From: Hyphomicrobiales bacterium
GTDB taxonomy: Bacteria > Pseudomonadota > Alphaproteobacteria > Rhizobiales > RI-29
Assembly: GCA_016125495.1 (NCBI GenBank)
Contig: WGLQ01000025.1
Location: 1 to 64,000 of the forward strand
Reading direction: 5' to 3'
Length of the DNA: 64,000 bases
Shown here one piece after another: positions 27,810 to 36,154 of this stretch; positions within the stretch are counted from its first letter, which is position 1, and each line of letters opens with the position of its first letter. Made by a program: the position numbers and the translations under genes. Under the pieces are notes generated by a model. That model searched no databases and had not been told where the DNA came from. It saw only the letters and a program-made list of their open reading frames with translations.

Positions 27810-28799
27810 TCAGGCGGCCGCCAGCAGCTCCGAGAGCGCCGGATCGATCTGCGGACACTCCTGCTTGATGAAGCGCAGCAACGCCCGCTCGTTCTCGTGC
27901 AGGACACCGTCTCGTCCGATGCGGGCGGCGAGCCAGGACGCTTCGAGCGACGTGACCTCCTCGGCGAGTAGGATCTGACGGCGCTGCTCGGTAAGGCGCT
28001 CCAGCGCCCGCTCCTCGGCGGACTGCTCGCGGTATTTCTCCCAGACGGCGCGAAAGCCGCCGGAGAACATGCTGCCGAGGAAATCGCTGACCGAGCCACG
28101 TTCCTCCAGCCACTCTTCGAGGCGCAACGCCTCCTCGCGGGTCGGCGGCGCGTAGCCGGCCGCCGCCATCAGGTGATTGGCGACCGCCTTGACGAAGAGG
28201 TCCGACCAGGAGGGATGGTTTTCCGCTTCTCGGGTCGCATCGTTGATGTCGAAGAGAATCTCGGCTTCTGCGCGCGTGATGGCGATGTTGCCGTCACCGC
28301 CCGCGGCATAGAGGATCCGCCGGATGAGATCGACCTCGGCCGCCCCGATCACGCCGGGTTCGAGCCCGCGCCCGTCGGCAAGCGGTCCGCTGACGCCGAG
28401 GACCGCGTCCTTGACCTGTGCGAGCGCGAAGCGGGTCAGCCTCTCGGGAACCCAGCGCGCCGCATCCGCGATCGAGATCACCAGTTCGAGTTCGCTCGCG
28501 GTGCGCACCTGCCCGTCCGCAGTGATGCGCGCGATCAGCCAGTCCGCATTCTCAGCGCTCACGTATCCGGCCGGTGCCACCTGGTGCACCGTGAAATCGG
28601 TCAGCGCCTCGATGAAGAATGGTGCCCAGCTCGGATCACGCTCGTCGGCGGTGGCCTCGATGTCCAGCAGCGCCTCGGCCTCCGTGACCGAGATCGCGCC
28701 GTCCTCGTAGAAGGCGCGCCGCAGCGCCAGCACGTCGCCGGCGCTCACCGCACCCTGCGCACGGATCCCGGCGATCACCGCTTCCGACCTGTTGCCCAT
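27810..28799 (-). CDS. Internally duplicated conserved hypothetical protein (329 aa)
   Basis: A soluble acidic helical protein carrying two related halves. Unit 1 (about 33-110) has DGAISVTEAEALLDI, DPSWAPFFIEAL and WLIARITADGQVRTASELEL. Unit 2 (about 168-310) has DGNIAITRAEAEILFDI, HPSWSDLFVKAV and WLAARIGRDGVLHENERAL. The repeating 'DG.I...EAE' turns look vaguely EF-hand/TerB-like, but calcium ligands are incomplete and I do not assign a family. GGGGGAACG precedes the ATG. It is upstream of the YiiX-like gene on the same strand. Confidence 0.8.
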   Translation of the reverse strand: MGNRSEAVIAGIRAQGAVSAGDVLALRRAFYEDGAISVTEAEALLDIEATADERDPSWAPFFIEALTDFTVHQVAPAGYVSAENADWLIARITADGQVRTASELELVISIADAARWVPERLTRFALAQVKDAVLGVSGPLADGRGLEPGVIGAAEVDLIRRILYAAGGDGNIAITRAEAEILFDINDATREAENHPSWSDLFVKAVANHLMAAAGYAPPTREEALRLEEWLEERGSVSDFLGSMFSGGFRAVWEKYREQSAEERALERLTEQRRQILLAEEVTSLEASWLAARIGRDGVLHENERALLRFIKQECPQIDPALSELLAAA

Positions 28800-28989
28800 G
28801 ATCGTTCCCCCTTTCGGCGACGGGCCTCGTGCTCCCGCCCCGGCCAGACGGCCGCTTTCCGCGAATTTGACTCTCGCGGCTTAACAATCAGCTAACCCTG
28901 TCCGCACCCGTCCCGACGTTTCCCATAAACCCTCTTTCAATTCGTTTTCTCTAGGAATGCCATCGAGTTGTGCGTTCGGAGGAAACGCC

Positions 28990-29538
28990 TTGCCCACGCT
29001 TGACCTGGAACGGCCGCAGGCCCCGCTCGGGCAATTGCGCTATCGCTGCGGTGCTTGTGGCGAGATCCATCGGGGCTTGCCCGACGTCTCGTTCGCCGCC
29101 CCGCTCGCCTATTACGCCCTGCCGCAGCACGAGCGCCTCGCCCGTGCCGTTCTATCGCGCGACGCGTGCGTGCTCGACGACCGGGACTATTTCCTCCGGG
29201 CCCGCCTTTCGGTGCCCGTCGAGGGCACCGCACAGCGGTTTGGCTGGCTCGTCTGGTGCCTCGTCGGCGAAAGCGAATTCTGGCCCCATTGGCAGGCGCG
29301 ACACGATGCCGTCGAGGGGACACGGCGTGTCGCCGGAGCCCTTGCCAACCGGCTGCCCGGCTTTCCCGACACCATCGGTCTTTCCGGCCAGCTCGAGGCC
29401 GAAGGCGGCGGCCGGCTTCCGGTGCTCAGGCTCGAGGCCTGCCCTCACCCCCTCGCCATGGCTCAGGACCACGGTCTCGCCGGGACCGAGGCCCTCGGCT
29501 TCGCCCAGGAGGCGGGCGCACGCCTTGTGATCGGCTGA
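28990..29538 (+). CDS. DUF2199 domain-containing protein
   Basis: A 182-residue protein starting at TTG 28990 (MPTLDLERPQAPLGQLRYRC), chosen because GGAGG lies 7-8 nt upstream; an ATG at 28957 has its only purine tract touching the codon. The pattern YRCGACGEIHRGLPDVSF (CxxC then His) and YYALP, DYFLRARLSVPV, FGWLVWCLVGESEF are typical of DUF2199, a family of unknown function with a likely small zinc knuckle. It is divergent from the duplicated hypothetical gene. Confidence 0.85.
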   Translation: MPTLDLERPQAPLGQLRYRCGACGEIHRGLPDVSFAAPLAYYALPQHERLARAVLSRDACVLDDRDYFLRARLSVPVEGTAQRFGWLVWCLVGESEFWPHWQARHDAVEGTRRVAGALANRLPGFPDTIGLSGQLEAEGGGRLPVLRLEACPHPLAMAQDHGLAGTEALGFAQEAGARLVIG

Positions 29539-29731
29539 ATCAACTGGCACTCTTGCGGTCATCGTCGATCGGGCCCCGGCCGAAGCGCCTCTGATCGCTC
29601 CATTGTGACGACGGGCACAGGGCGCCCGGGGCTGCGCCATCTTGCAAAGTCGGGCGCGCCCTCCGACGTTCAATCGGGTGCGCGCGGGAGTGACGGCCGG
29701 CGCGAGTCCAAGGAGATTGCAGAGCACGACC

Positions 29732-30367
29732 ATGAACCGCGTCGTCTGGCTGGTGATGCTGAGCCTGATCGTCTTCTTTGCCGATCGCGCCTACGACAAG
29801 ATGGCGGCGGACGCCGGCTCGCTCGATGTGCGCATCGAAAAGAGCGAACCCGGCACCGTCGTGCTGAAATGGCGCGGCCCCATCGAGCATCCGATGGCCA
29901 GCGAAATCGCCGAGGCTTTCAATGCCAATCGCGATCACGCCGACCGCTTCCTCCTGGTGTTGAGTTCGCCTGGCGGCCTCCTCAGCCATGGCAACGACGT
30001 GATCCGGCTGCTCGAGACGATCAAGAAGACGCACCGTCTCGACACCGCCGTCGACGACGATGACAACTGCGCTTCCATGTGCGTGCCGATCTACCTGCGC
30101 GGCCAGACCCGTTTCGCCGGGCCCGAGAGCCGCTGGATGTTCCATCAGGTGAGCGTTCGCGAGGCGATCAGCGACAAGGAGAAGGGCATTTCCGATCTCC
30201 AGCGCAGCATGATCACCGACGAGTTCTTCAACCGCTATTTCCGCCCCGTCGGCGTTCCCTCGAGCTGGGTCGATCAGATGCGCAAGCGTGTCGGCGGTGG
30301 CGACGTATGGCTCGACGGCCGCGATCTGGCATCCGACGGCTCCGGCATCATCACGCAGCTCAACTGA
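29732..30367 (+). CDS. ClpP-fold (crotonase superfamily) periplasmic protease-like protein
   Basis: A 211-residue protein with an N-terminal signal/anchor helix (about 3-17) and a ClpP-like domain: LVLSSPGGLLSHGNDVIRLL (about 75-94), candidate nucleophile S115 in NCASMCVPIYLRG and candidate catalytic H138 in RWMFHQV. This is the COG3904-type pattern, in which the serine lies in a CASxC motif. The gene may act in envelope proteolysis, although activity is inferred only. The ATG at 29732 has AAGGAG rather far (about 14 nt) upstream. Confidence 0.8.
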   Translation: MNRVVWLVMLSLIVFFADRAYDKMAADAGSLDVRIEKSEPGTVVLKWRGPIEHPMASEIAEAFNANRDHADRFLLVLSSPGGLLSHGNDVIRLLETIKKTHRLDTAVDDDDNCASMCVPIYLRGQTRFAGPESRWMFHQVSVREAISDKEKGISDLQRSMITDEFFNRYFRPVGVPSSWVDQMRKRVGGGDVWLDGRDLASDGSGIITQLN

Positions 30368-30422
30368 GATACCGGCGGTCACAAGGACCGCGCGCGCCAG
30401 CCGACCGGATGGGGAGAAGATT

Positions 30423-30872
30423 TTGCGGTTCTTCGTCGATGCCGATGCCTGTCCGGTCAAGGACGAGGCCCTGCGGGTCGCCGCGCGACATGGCGCCGAG
30501 ATTTCCTATGTCGCCAACGCCTGGATGCGCCTTCCGGCGAGCCCGCTGGTTCGCCGTGTGATCGTCGGTGGCGCGCTCGATGCAGTCGACGACTGGATCG
30601 CCGAGCATGCGGGCTCCGGTGACATCGTGGTGACCGCGGACATCGCCCTTGCAGCACGCGTTCTGGAGCGCAGCGCCAAGGTGGTTGGCCCTGACGGGCG
30701 CCCCTTCACCACCGACAGCATCGGCATGGCCATGGCCATGCGCTCGCTGATGGCGGACCTCCGGGCCGGTGGCGAGAACATGGGCGGCCCGGCGGCCTTC
30801 TCGGCACGCAGCCGCTCTCGCTTCCTCGAGGCACTCGAGCAGGCCGTCCAGGACATCAAGCGCGGGCGCTGA
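30423..30872 (+). CDS. YaiI/YqxD family PIN-like protein (DUF188)
   Basis: A 149-residue member of UPF0178, starting at TTG 30423 with GGGGAG 6 nt upstream. The signature FFVDADACPVKDEALRVAARHG gives the first acidic residues of a PIN-like nuclease fold; VVTADIALAARVLE and GRPFTTDSIGMAMAMR follow. Biological role unknown. It is 55 nt downstream of the ClpP-fold gene and probably co-transcribed. Confidence 0.9.
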   Translation: MRFFVDADACPVKDEALRVAARHGAEISYVANAWMRLPASPLVRRVIVGGALDAVDDWIAEHAGSGDIVVTADIALAARVLERSAKVVGPDGRPFTTDSIGMAMAMRSLMADLRAGGENMGGPAAFSARSRSRFLEALEQAVQDIKRGR

Positions 30873-30906
30873 ACCCGCGCGCCCGCCCCTATGTCCGCCG
30901 CGCTGC

Positions 30907-31203
30907 CTATTTCGGACAGATGCGCGAGTTGGCCCTGCAGGTGACGCCGAGGCCCGTGCCCGACTTGCACTTGTATTTCGTCGTGATCTTGTAGCCGGGT
31001 GTCTGCCCCGTGGTCATCCACGACGCCCAGGTGCCCCAGCTGAACGACTGCAGGATCGCCTCGAAGGCCTGGAATTTGGCCCCCTCGACGTCGCCGCCCG
31101 TGCCCTCGGAGGCTTTGTTGAAACAGGCCGCACCGGCGCTACCCGGTGCCGCCGCCACGAGAACGACCGCCAGGGCGGCGCATGTCACGGTAGCTTTCCT
31201 CAT
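30907..31203 (-). CDS. Small exported cysteine-containing hypothetical protein (98 aa)
   Basis: Signal peptide (about 1-25, ending PGSAGAA) followed by a mature domain of about 72 residues with four cysteines: C27, C79, C89 and C96, enough for two disulphides. GAGGAG lies 7 nt upstream of the ATG at 31203. No family recognised. It is convergent with the YaiI gene (34 bp). Confidence 0.75.
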   Translation of the reverse strand: MRKATVTCAALAVVLVAAAPGSAGAACFNKASEGTGGDVEGAKFQAFEAILQSFSWGTWASWMTTGQTPGYKITTKYKCKSGTGLGVTCRANSRICPK

Positions 31204-31330
31204 GGCGATCTCCTCGTCGTTGGCCAAATCAGTGCCTGCGACTATGCGCAAGCAGTGTTTCCCGGCAAATGGGGAATCTATTCTCCGTGACGCTTTCTGT
31301 GGACGTGAAGCAAGCCCGCCGCAGCCGTCC

Positions 31331-32182
31331 CTATCGGCGTCGCACCACGGCGACCGCCAGCCCCGCGAGAACCACGCCGCAGCCGATGAGTTCCAGCGCA
31401 CTCAGCCGCTCGCCGGAAAGAAGAGCCGAGAGCGTGATGCCGAACACCGGCACCAGCAGGAAGAACGGGGCGACGCTCGAGGCCGGGTGGGTCGAGAGCA
31501 GCCTGGCGAGGATGGCATAGGCGAGGATGGACGCTGGCACAGCCGAAAACGCAACCGCCCCGACGGTGACCCACGTGGCGCCCGCCACGAGGCTGGCGAG
31601 CGAACCGTCACCTTCGAAGGCGAGCGAGAGGGCGAGCAGTGGCAGCGGCGCCGAGAGGCTCATCCAGACCACCACCCCGACCATGTCCACGCCCTTGAGG
31701 CGCTTGAGCAGAAGGTTGCCGGTCGCCGCACAGCCCGCCGCGCACCCCATCAGCCCGAAGGCCATCAACGATCCCGGTCCGGAGCGGGCGGCAACGAGCA
31801 GAGCCAGACCGATGACGAGCAGCACGAGGCCGACGGCCTGGGGCCGTCGCAACGGTTCGCCGAACAGCAGCACACCCGCCGCCATGATCAGGATCGCCTG
31901 CGTGTGGATCAGCAGCGAGGCGAGCCCCAACGGCATGCCGAGGCTTATGGATACGAACATGAAGCCGAATTGCCCCCCGCCGAGCAACAGCCCGAGGAGC
32001 CCGAGCATGCCCCAGCCGACCGCCGGCCGGGGCACGACGACGATGAAGAGGCTGGTCGCAGCGAACCGGAGCATGGCGAAAAAGAGCGGCGGCGTTTCCT
32101 CGAGTGCCGCCCCGTTGATCGGGAACGTGAGCGCCCAGAGAAATGCCGCGAGCACGGCGAGGAGACGGTCCCGCGTACTCAT
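31331..32182 (-). CDS. EamA-type (DMT superfamily) transporter
   Basis: A 283-residue inner-membrane protein with ten predicted helices formed by two EamA repeats (about 5-135 and 145-280). The opening LLAVLAAFLWALTFPINGAALEETPPLFFAMLRFAATSLF and the second repeat's SSVAPFFLLVPVFGITLSALLSGE are typical of metabolite exporters of the drug/metabolite superfamily. The substrate cannot be told. Confidence 0.9.
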   Translation of the reverse strand: MSTRDRLLAVLAAFLWALTFPINGAALEETPPLFFAMLRFAATSLFIVVVPRPAVGWGMLGLLGLLLGGGQFGFMFVSISLGMPLGLASLLIHTQAILIMAAGVLLFGEPLRRPQAVGLVLLVIGLALLVAARSGPGSLMAFGLMGCAAGCAATGNLLLKRLKGVDMVGVVVWMSLSAPLPLLALSLAFEGDGSLASLVAGATWVTVGAVAFSAVPASILAYAILARLLSTHPASSVAPFFLLVPVFGITLSALLSGERLSALELIGCGVVLAGLAVAVVRRR

Positions 32183-32213
32183 CGAATGCCATGTCCCGCG
32201 AGGGGCCGGGCGC

Positions 32214-32384
32214 TCACGAGCATATCGACCAGGCGAGACGGTCGCGGTGCGGATCGGCGAGCAGTCGGCTCGCCGTGCCGGACATCAGCACGATAGTTGC
32301 ACGCACGCCGGCCGCCACCGCGACGACGCCCGGAAAGAGCACCGCCAAGGAGAGGAAAACGTCCACCGTCACGCGCGCCCCCAT
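32214..32384 (-). CDS. Possible small membrane protein (56 aa)
   Basis: The reading frame MGARVTVDVFLSLAVLFPGVV... contains one strong hydrophobic helix (about 6-34) and a charged tail. It fills most of the 320-bp space between the EamA and APC transporter genes, both on the same strand. The purine tract upstream (GAGG) is 11 nt away, so translation is uncertain. It could equally be non-coding. Confidence 0.3.
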   Translation of the reverse strand: MGARVTVDVFLSLAVLFPGVVAVAAGVRATIVLMSGTASRLLADPHRDRLAWSICS

Positions 32385-32502
32385 GCCATCCGCGCCTCGC
32401 AGGGCGCCGGGCTGGCATAAACTGGCGAACACCGTCTGGCGAGTGGGAACGCGGCAACCATTCCGAACTGCAAATGTGCGGGCTCCGGCCCACTCTGCCG
32501 CG

Positions 32503-33747
32503 TCAGGCGAACCAACCCGCCACCAGGAGGGCAAGCGCAACCAGCGCACCGAGTGGCGGCACCCACCCCGGAACCACCATCGTGCCGGCAGGTGCGGGCT
32601 CCCCGCGCTGCTTGATGAGCACGAGCGAGAGATTGACCAGGGTGAAGATCATCAGCGTGATCGAGGAGGTCACCTCGGCGAGCCGCTCCAGGGGAAAGAG
32701 GAGCGCGAGAGCCAGGATGACGGCGACAATGAGCGCCGTCGCCCTCAGCGGTGTACGCGTGCGGGCATGGACCTTGGCGAGTGCGGAGGGCAGGCTCGCC
32801 TGGTCCGCAAGGCCGTAGATCACGCGCGATGCCATGATCATCTGGACGATCACGCCGTTGAGCGTGGCGACGATCGCGATCGAGGTGATGACCAGCGGCG
32901 GCAAACCGGTGGTCCGCTCGAAGACCAGGCTGAGCGGCGCCGGTGTCGCGGCGAGGTCGTCGGGTGCGACCGCGAGCACCGCGATCGTCACGACCAACAC
33001 GTAGAGAACCGTCGAAATGCCGAGCGTCAGGAAGATGGCGAGCGGCATCGTGCGCTCGGGGCGCTCGACCTCCTCGGCGATGTTCACCAAATCCTCGAAG
33101 CCGATGAATGCAAAGAAGGCAAGGAGACCCGCGCCCAGGATGCCGGACCAGACAGCAGCCTCGAACGGCGGCGCCAGCAACTGCTCCAAACCGACCTCCG
33201 GCCGCGTCCCGCCCCAGATGCCACCGGCGATGATGAAGAGCAGTCCGGCCACTTCGAGCAGCGTCAAGAAGCCGGCGAAGGCGACCGACTCGAGGATGCC
33301 AACCGAGGCGATCAAGCCCATGGCGAGGATCACCAGCAGCACCAGGACAGTATGGGGCAAATCCGTGATCTCGGCGATATAGCCGACCGACCCCAGCGCG
33401 ATGGCCGCCGCCGAAACGCACCCGACAGTCACCACCGCGAGCCCGACGAGCAGCGAAAGGCGCCGCGAGCCGAACCCCGCCCGTACGTACGCCGCCTCCC
33501 CCGCGCTGACAGGATGCCGCCCTGACAGCTCGGCGAAAGAGGCCGCCGACAGCAGCATGGCGAGGGCCGCGACGACGAACGAGATCGGCGCATAGAGCCC
33601 GGCGCGTGCGGCGGTCGCCCCGATCAGAACATAGATGCCGGCGCCGATCGTAACCCCGAGGCCGTAGAGCACGACGAGCGGCAACGTCAGCGCGCGCTCG
33701 AGGCGTGGTCCCCCTTCGACGTCGGTCCCGGAACGCCTGATGCTCAT
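32503..33747 (-). CDS. APC family amino acid permease
   Basis: A 414-residue inner-membrane permease with about twelve helices, related to the amino acid-polyamine-organocation family: LPLVVLYGLGVTIGAGIYVLIG (helix 1, glycine-rich unwound motif GAGIY), SFAELSGRHPVSAGEAAYVR, and FFAFIGFEDLVNIAEEVERPERTMP. GGAGG is 6 nt upstream of the ATG at 33747. An FNR/FixK-like box is centred about 53 nt upstream, suggesting oxygen-responsive expression. The substrate is unknown. Confidence 0.92.
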   Translation of the reverse strand: MSIRRSGTDVEGGPRLERALTLPLVVLYGLGVTIGAGIYVLIGATAARAGLYAPISFVVAALAMLLSAASFAELSGRHPVSAGEAAYVRAGFGSRRLSLLVGLAVVTVGCVSAAAIALGSVGYIAEITDLPHTVLVLLVILAMGLIASVGILESVAFAGFLTLLEVAGLLFIIAGGIWGGTRPEVGLEQLLAPPFEAAVWSGILGAGLLAFFAFIGFEDLVNIAEEVERPERTMPLAIFLTLGISTVLYVLVVTIAVLAVAPDDLAATPAPLSLVFERTTGLPPLVITSIAIVATLNGVIVQMIMASRVIYGLADQASLPSALAKVHARTRTPLRATALIVAVILALALLFPLERLAEVTSSITLMIFTLVNLSLVLIKQRGEPAPAGTMVVPGWVPPLGALVALALLVAGWFA

Positions 33748-33793
33748 CTCGCCCTCCATCGCGCTCAATCTGGCGCATCGCGTCGGCCATGCC

Positions 33794-33807
33794 TTGACGA
33801 AGGTCAA
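33794..33807. promoter_or_regulatory. FNR/FixK-like box upstream of the APC permease
   Basis: TTGACGAAGGTCAA, with perfect TTGAC/GTCAA arms around four bases, matches the TTGAT-N4-ATCAA consensus of the Crp-Fnr group. It is centred about 53 nt upstream of the permease ATG on the minus strand. Confidence 0.5.
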
Positions 33808-33926
33808 TTTCCGGCGCGGAGCGACGGAAATCATCGGTCGGCGCGTTGTCCGTTCGCCCGACCGCTTGCCGGCCGAGCATTGCTCGCCCGGCGCGGACCG
33901 TCAGGAACGACCTATGCGAGTCCCTC

Positions 33927-33990
33927 TTGACAGCGCGCGACGACCTCACAATCTATGTGTATGTGAATTACATTTACATTCGCACCGTAG
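33927..33990 (+). promoter_or_regulatory. Candidate promoter region for the DUF2852 gene
   Basis: A perfect -35 hexamer TTGACA at 33927-33932 is followed by an AT-rich island (33948-33985, containing TATGTG twice in tandem) that stands out in this GC-rich window. No -10 hexamer at exactly 17 nt is close to consensus, so the exact start is unclear. Confidence 0.4.
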
Positions 33991-34005
33991 CAGGAGAAGT
34001 GGAGG

Positions 34006-34476
34006 ATGAACGGCATCGTCGACAAGCTGGACGAGTGGGGTCGCCCAGCGTGGATCACCTTGATGGTGATCGGTTTCATCGTTTTCTGGCCGATTGGACT
34101 TGCGATCCTCGGCTACATGATCTGGAGCGGAAGAATGGGCAAGGCAGGTTGTGGCAGGTTCAGGGGCTGGGGTCGGCGCGCCGAGCGGGCGATGAGCTTT
34201 TCGGGCTCGAGCGGAAATGCGGCGTTCGATGAATATCGCGACGACACATTGCGCCGCCTCGAAGAGGAGCAGCGCGAGTTCACGGGCTTCCTCGAGCGCC
34301 TGCGCCGGGCCAAGGACAAGGTGGAATTCGACCAGTTCATGGCCGAGCGGCGCGCGGGCGCACGCTTCACCGAGCCGACCGCCGACAATGAACGGCGTGA
34401 CCCGGGCCGCGAAGGCGGTGCCGAGCGCTCCGGCCCGACCGGACCCGTTGGCCCGGTTCCGAGCCCGGCCTACTGA
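34006..34476 (+). CDS. DUF2852 domain-containing membrane protein
   Basis: A 156-residue protein with one transmembrane segment (about 14-40, WITLMVIGFIVFWPIGLAILGYMIWSG) and the DUF2852 hallmark NAAFDEYRDDTLRRLEEEQREFTGFLERLRRAKDKVEFDQFMAER. The last 35 residues are Gly/Pro-rich. Function unknown; the family is restricted mostly to alphaproteobacteria. A good GGAGG site sits directly before the ATG. Confidence 0.9.
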   Translation: MNGIVDKLDEWGRPAWITLMVIGFIVFWPIGLAILGYMIWSGRMGKAGCGRFRGWGRRAERAMSFSGSSGNAAFDEYRDDTLRRLEEEQREFTGFLERLRRAKDKVEFDQFMAERRAGARFTEPTADNERRDPGREGGAERSGPTGPVGPVPSPAY

Positions 34477-34575
34477 AGTCGGACGATCGCGGTCGGCGGG
34501 ATGGAGCGATCATTCCGCCGCCCGGCCACACGAGCGATACGTGCGGCGCCCGCTTCACGCCTCGGCGCCGCAACC

Positions 34576-35553
34576 TCACTCCGCCGCTTGCGCCCGGCCA
34601 GGCGGGACCACCTCGTAACCCGGCTCTTCCGGTTCGTCGTCGACCATCTCGGCGGGAAAACCGGGCGCCAGGATGGAAAGACCTGTCGCCTCTTCCAACC
34701 GGCGAATGACGTCGTCCGAGTTGGCTCGGACGCCGTAGCGGGCCGATGCGTCCTTGAAGATGGAAATCATCAGCGGGCTGATCTCGAGCGGCACCCGGTT
34801 GCGGTCGGCGATCGTCTGGAACAGCCCGATGTCCTTGAGCACGAGGTCCATCGTGAAATCGATGTCTCGGCAGCCGTTGAGGATCATCTGGCTTTCCGTC
34901 TCGTGCACGAAGGAGTTGCCGGACGAAATCTTGATCGCTTCGTAAGTGGTGTTGAGATCGAGCCCGGCCGCCTTCATGACGGTGAGCGCCTCGCAGAGCG
35001 TCAGGAGATTGGCGGTTGCCAGGTAGTTGGTCATGACCTTGAGGATCGAGGCCGAGCCGATTTCGCCCGTGTGCAGCACACGCCGCCCGAGTATGGTCAG
35101 CAGCGGCATGAGCCGCTCGAATGTGGCACGAGGGCTACCGACAAAGATCGAGATGTTGCCGGTCGCGGCCCGGTGACAGCCGCCCGAGACCGGGCACTCG
35201 GCGGCCTCGCCACCGGTCTTTGCGACCAGCGCCGCGAGCCGGCGGATTTCCGCTTCGTCGGTGGTGGACATCTCCATCCAGACCTTGCCCGGCCCCATGC
35301 CCTCGATGAGGCCGTCGGCCCCTTCGACGACGGCTGCCGAGGCCGCCGGGGATGGCAGGCACGTGATGACGACGTCGCAGGCCTGCATCATCGCGCGCGG
35401 GCTTTCGCCCCACTTGGCCCCCTTTGTGAGCAACGGCTCCGCCGCCTTGCGCTCGAGGTCGCGGACAGTCAGATCCACCCCGTTGCGCAGGAGACTGCCG
35501 GCCAGCTTGGAGCCGACGTTACCCAGTCCGATGAAGCCGACCCGCAGGCCCAT
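34576..35553 (-). CDS. NAD(P)-dependent beta-hydroxyacid dehydrogenase (3-hydroxyisobutyrate dehydrogenase family)
   Basis: A 325-residue two-domain oxidoreductase. The Rossmann motif is VGFIGLGNVGSKLAGSLL (about 5-22), the substrate motif is CPVSGGCHRAATGNISIFVGS (normally D-A-P-V-S-G-G), and the catalytic Lys lies in GSASILKVMTNYLATANL. These features place it with 3-hydroxyisobutyrate/tartronate semialdehyde reductases; the substrate is unresolved. The ATG at 35553 has GGAGG 6 nt upstream. Confidence 0.88.
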   Translation of the reverse strand: MGLRVGFIGLGNVGSKLAGSLLRNGVDLTVRDLERKAAEPLLTKGAKWGESPRAMMQACDVVITCLPSPAASAAVVEGADGLIEGMGPGKVWMEMSTTDEAEIRRLAALVAKTGGEAAECPVSGGCHRAATGNISIFVGSPRATFERLMPLLTILGRRVLHTGEIGSASILKVMTNYLATANLLTLCEALTVMKAAGLDLNTTYEAIKISSGNSFVHETESQMILNGCRDIDFTMDLVLKDIGLFQTIADRNRVPLEISPLMISIFKDASARYGVRANSDDVIRRLEEATGLSILAPGFPAEMVDDEPEEPGYEVVPPGRAQAAE

Positions 35554-35868
35554 GTCGTTTCCTCCGTCCCCGTCGATCAATCGTGGCTGGGCAGTCTTCT
35601 AGCCGCACGCCGGCTTCGCTGCTGTGCCGGCTGCGACGCCCGGCGCCAAAGCCACGACGCCGTTGCATGGCTGGATGGCACCGTTCGCAACGCCGCATCC
35701 ACCCACAGGTCGCGTACGGAGCTTTCATCGATTCCACCGATGGTTGCCGCACCGCAACACCCTTTGCGCTGCAGCGCAGCGAAGGATTTTCTTGCAACTG
35801 TTGCAGAAATTCGTACGCTTCTGGCCAAGACCGACGTCGAAGCCGGCACATCCCAGGAGGCACAGATC
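35554..35868. other. Intergenic region with two perfect palindromes
   Basis: No gene seen in this 315 bp between the dehydrogenase gene and a tiny ORF at 35869. It contains TGCGCTGCAGCGCA (35765-35778, perfect 14-bp palindrome) and TGCAAC-T-GTTGCA (35793-35805). The second overlaps a possible promoter, TTGCAA (35792-35797) and TACGCT (35814-35819), 16 nt apart, pointing towards the tiny gene. Confidence 0.4.
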
Positions 35869-35952
35869 ATGCAACTTGAAGTCAAGCTCGCGACCATAGC
35901 TGCGCTCCTCTCGATGGGTTTCATCGCTGCGATTGTTCTTGGTATGCTCTGA
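35869..35952 (+). CDS. 27-residue single-helix membrane protein
   Basis: Translates as a Met-Gln-Leu-Glu-Val-Lys opening followed by an uninterrupted hydrophobic helix (ATIAALLSMGFIAAIVLGML). A textbook AGGAGG lies 8 nt before the ATG, and the palindromes upstream suggest regulated transcription. Small peptides of this size are easily missed by annotation. Function unknown; many such peptides modulate membrane complexes. Confidence 0.6.
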   Translation: MQLEVKLATIAALLSMGFIAAIVLGML

Positions 35953-36154
35953 CGAGTACGTCGGGCTCACTTGTTCGCAGGCGTCGAAGTATCGAAATCA
36001 ATTGACTGCACATAACGACCTGACCACTGGGCGACACATCGCGTGTGAGATGTGGCGTCCGGTGCGGGGTATGGTGTTTGCTCGCACTGCAATGCGGACC
36101 CGGCATCGAGTGCGGCGCCCAACCTCGCAAGCGCCGCGCCCCGACGCCGCAGGG

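Noticed and set aside
27578-27868. Small plus-strand frame between two minus-strand genes
   Set aside because: Reverse-complement shadow with a run of Pro/Ala/Arg and no purine-rich leader.
35597-35640. Intrinsic terminator after the dehydrogenase region
   Set aside because: GC-rich text allows weak pairing everywhere; no stem of more than six pairs with a T-tract was found.
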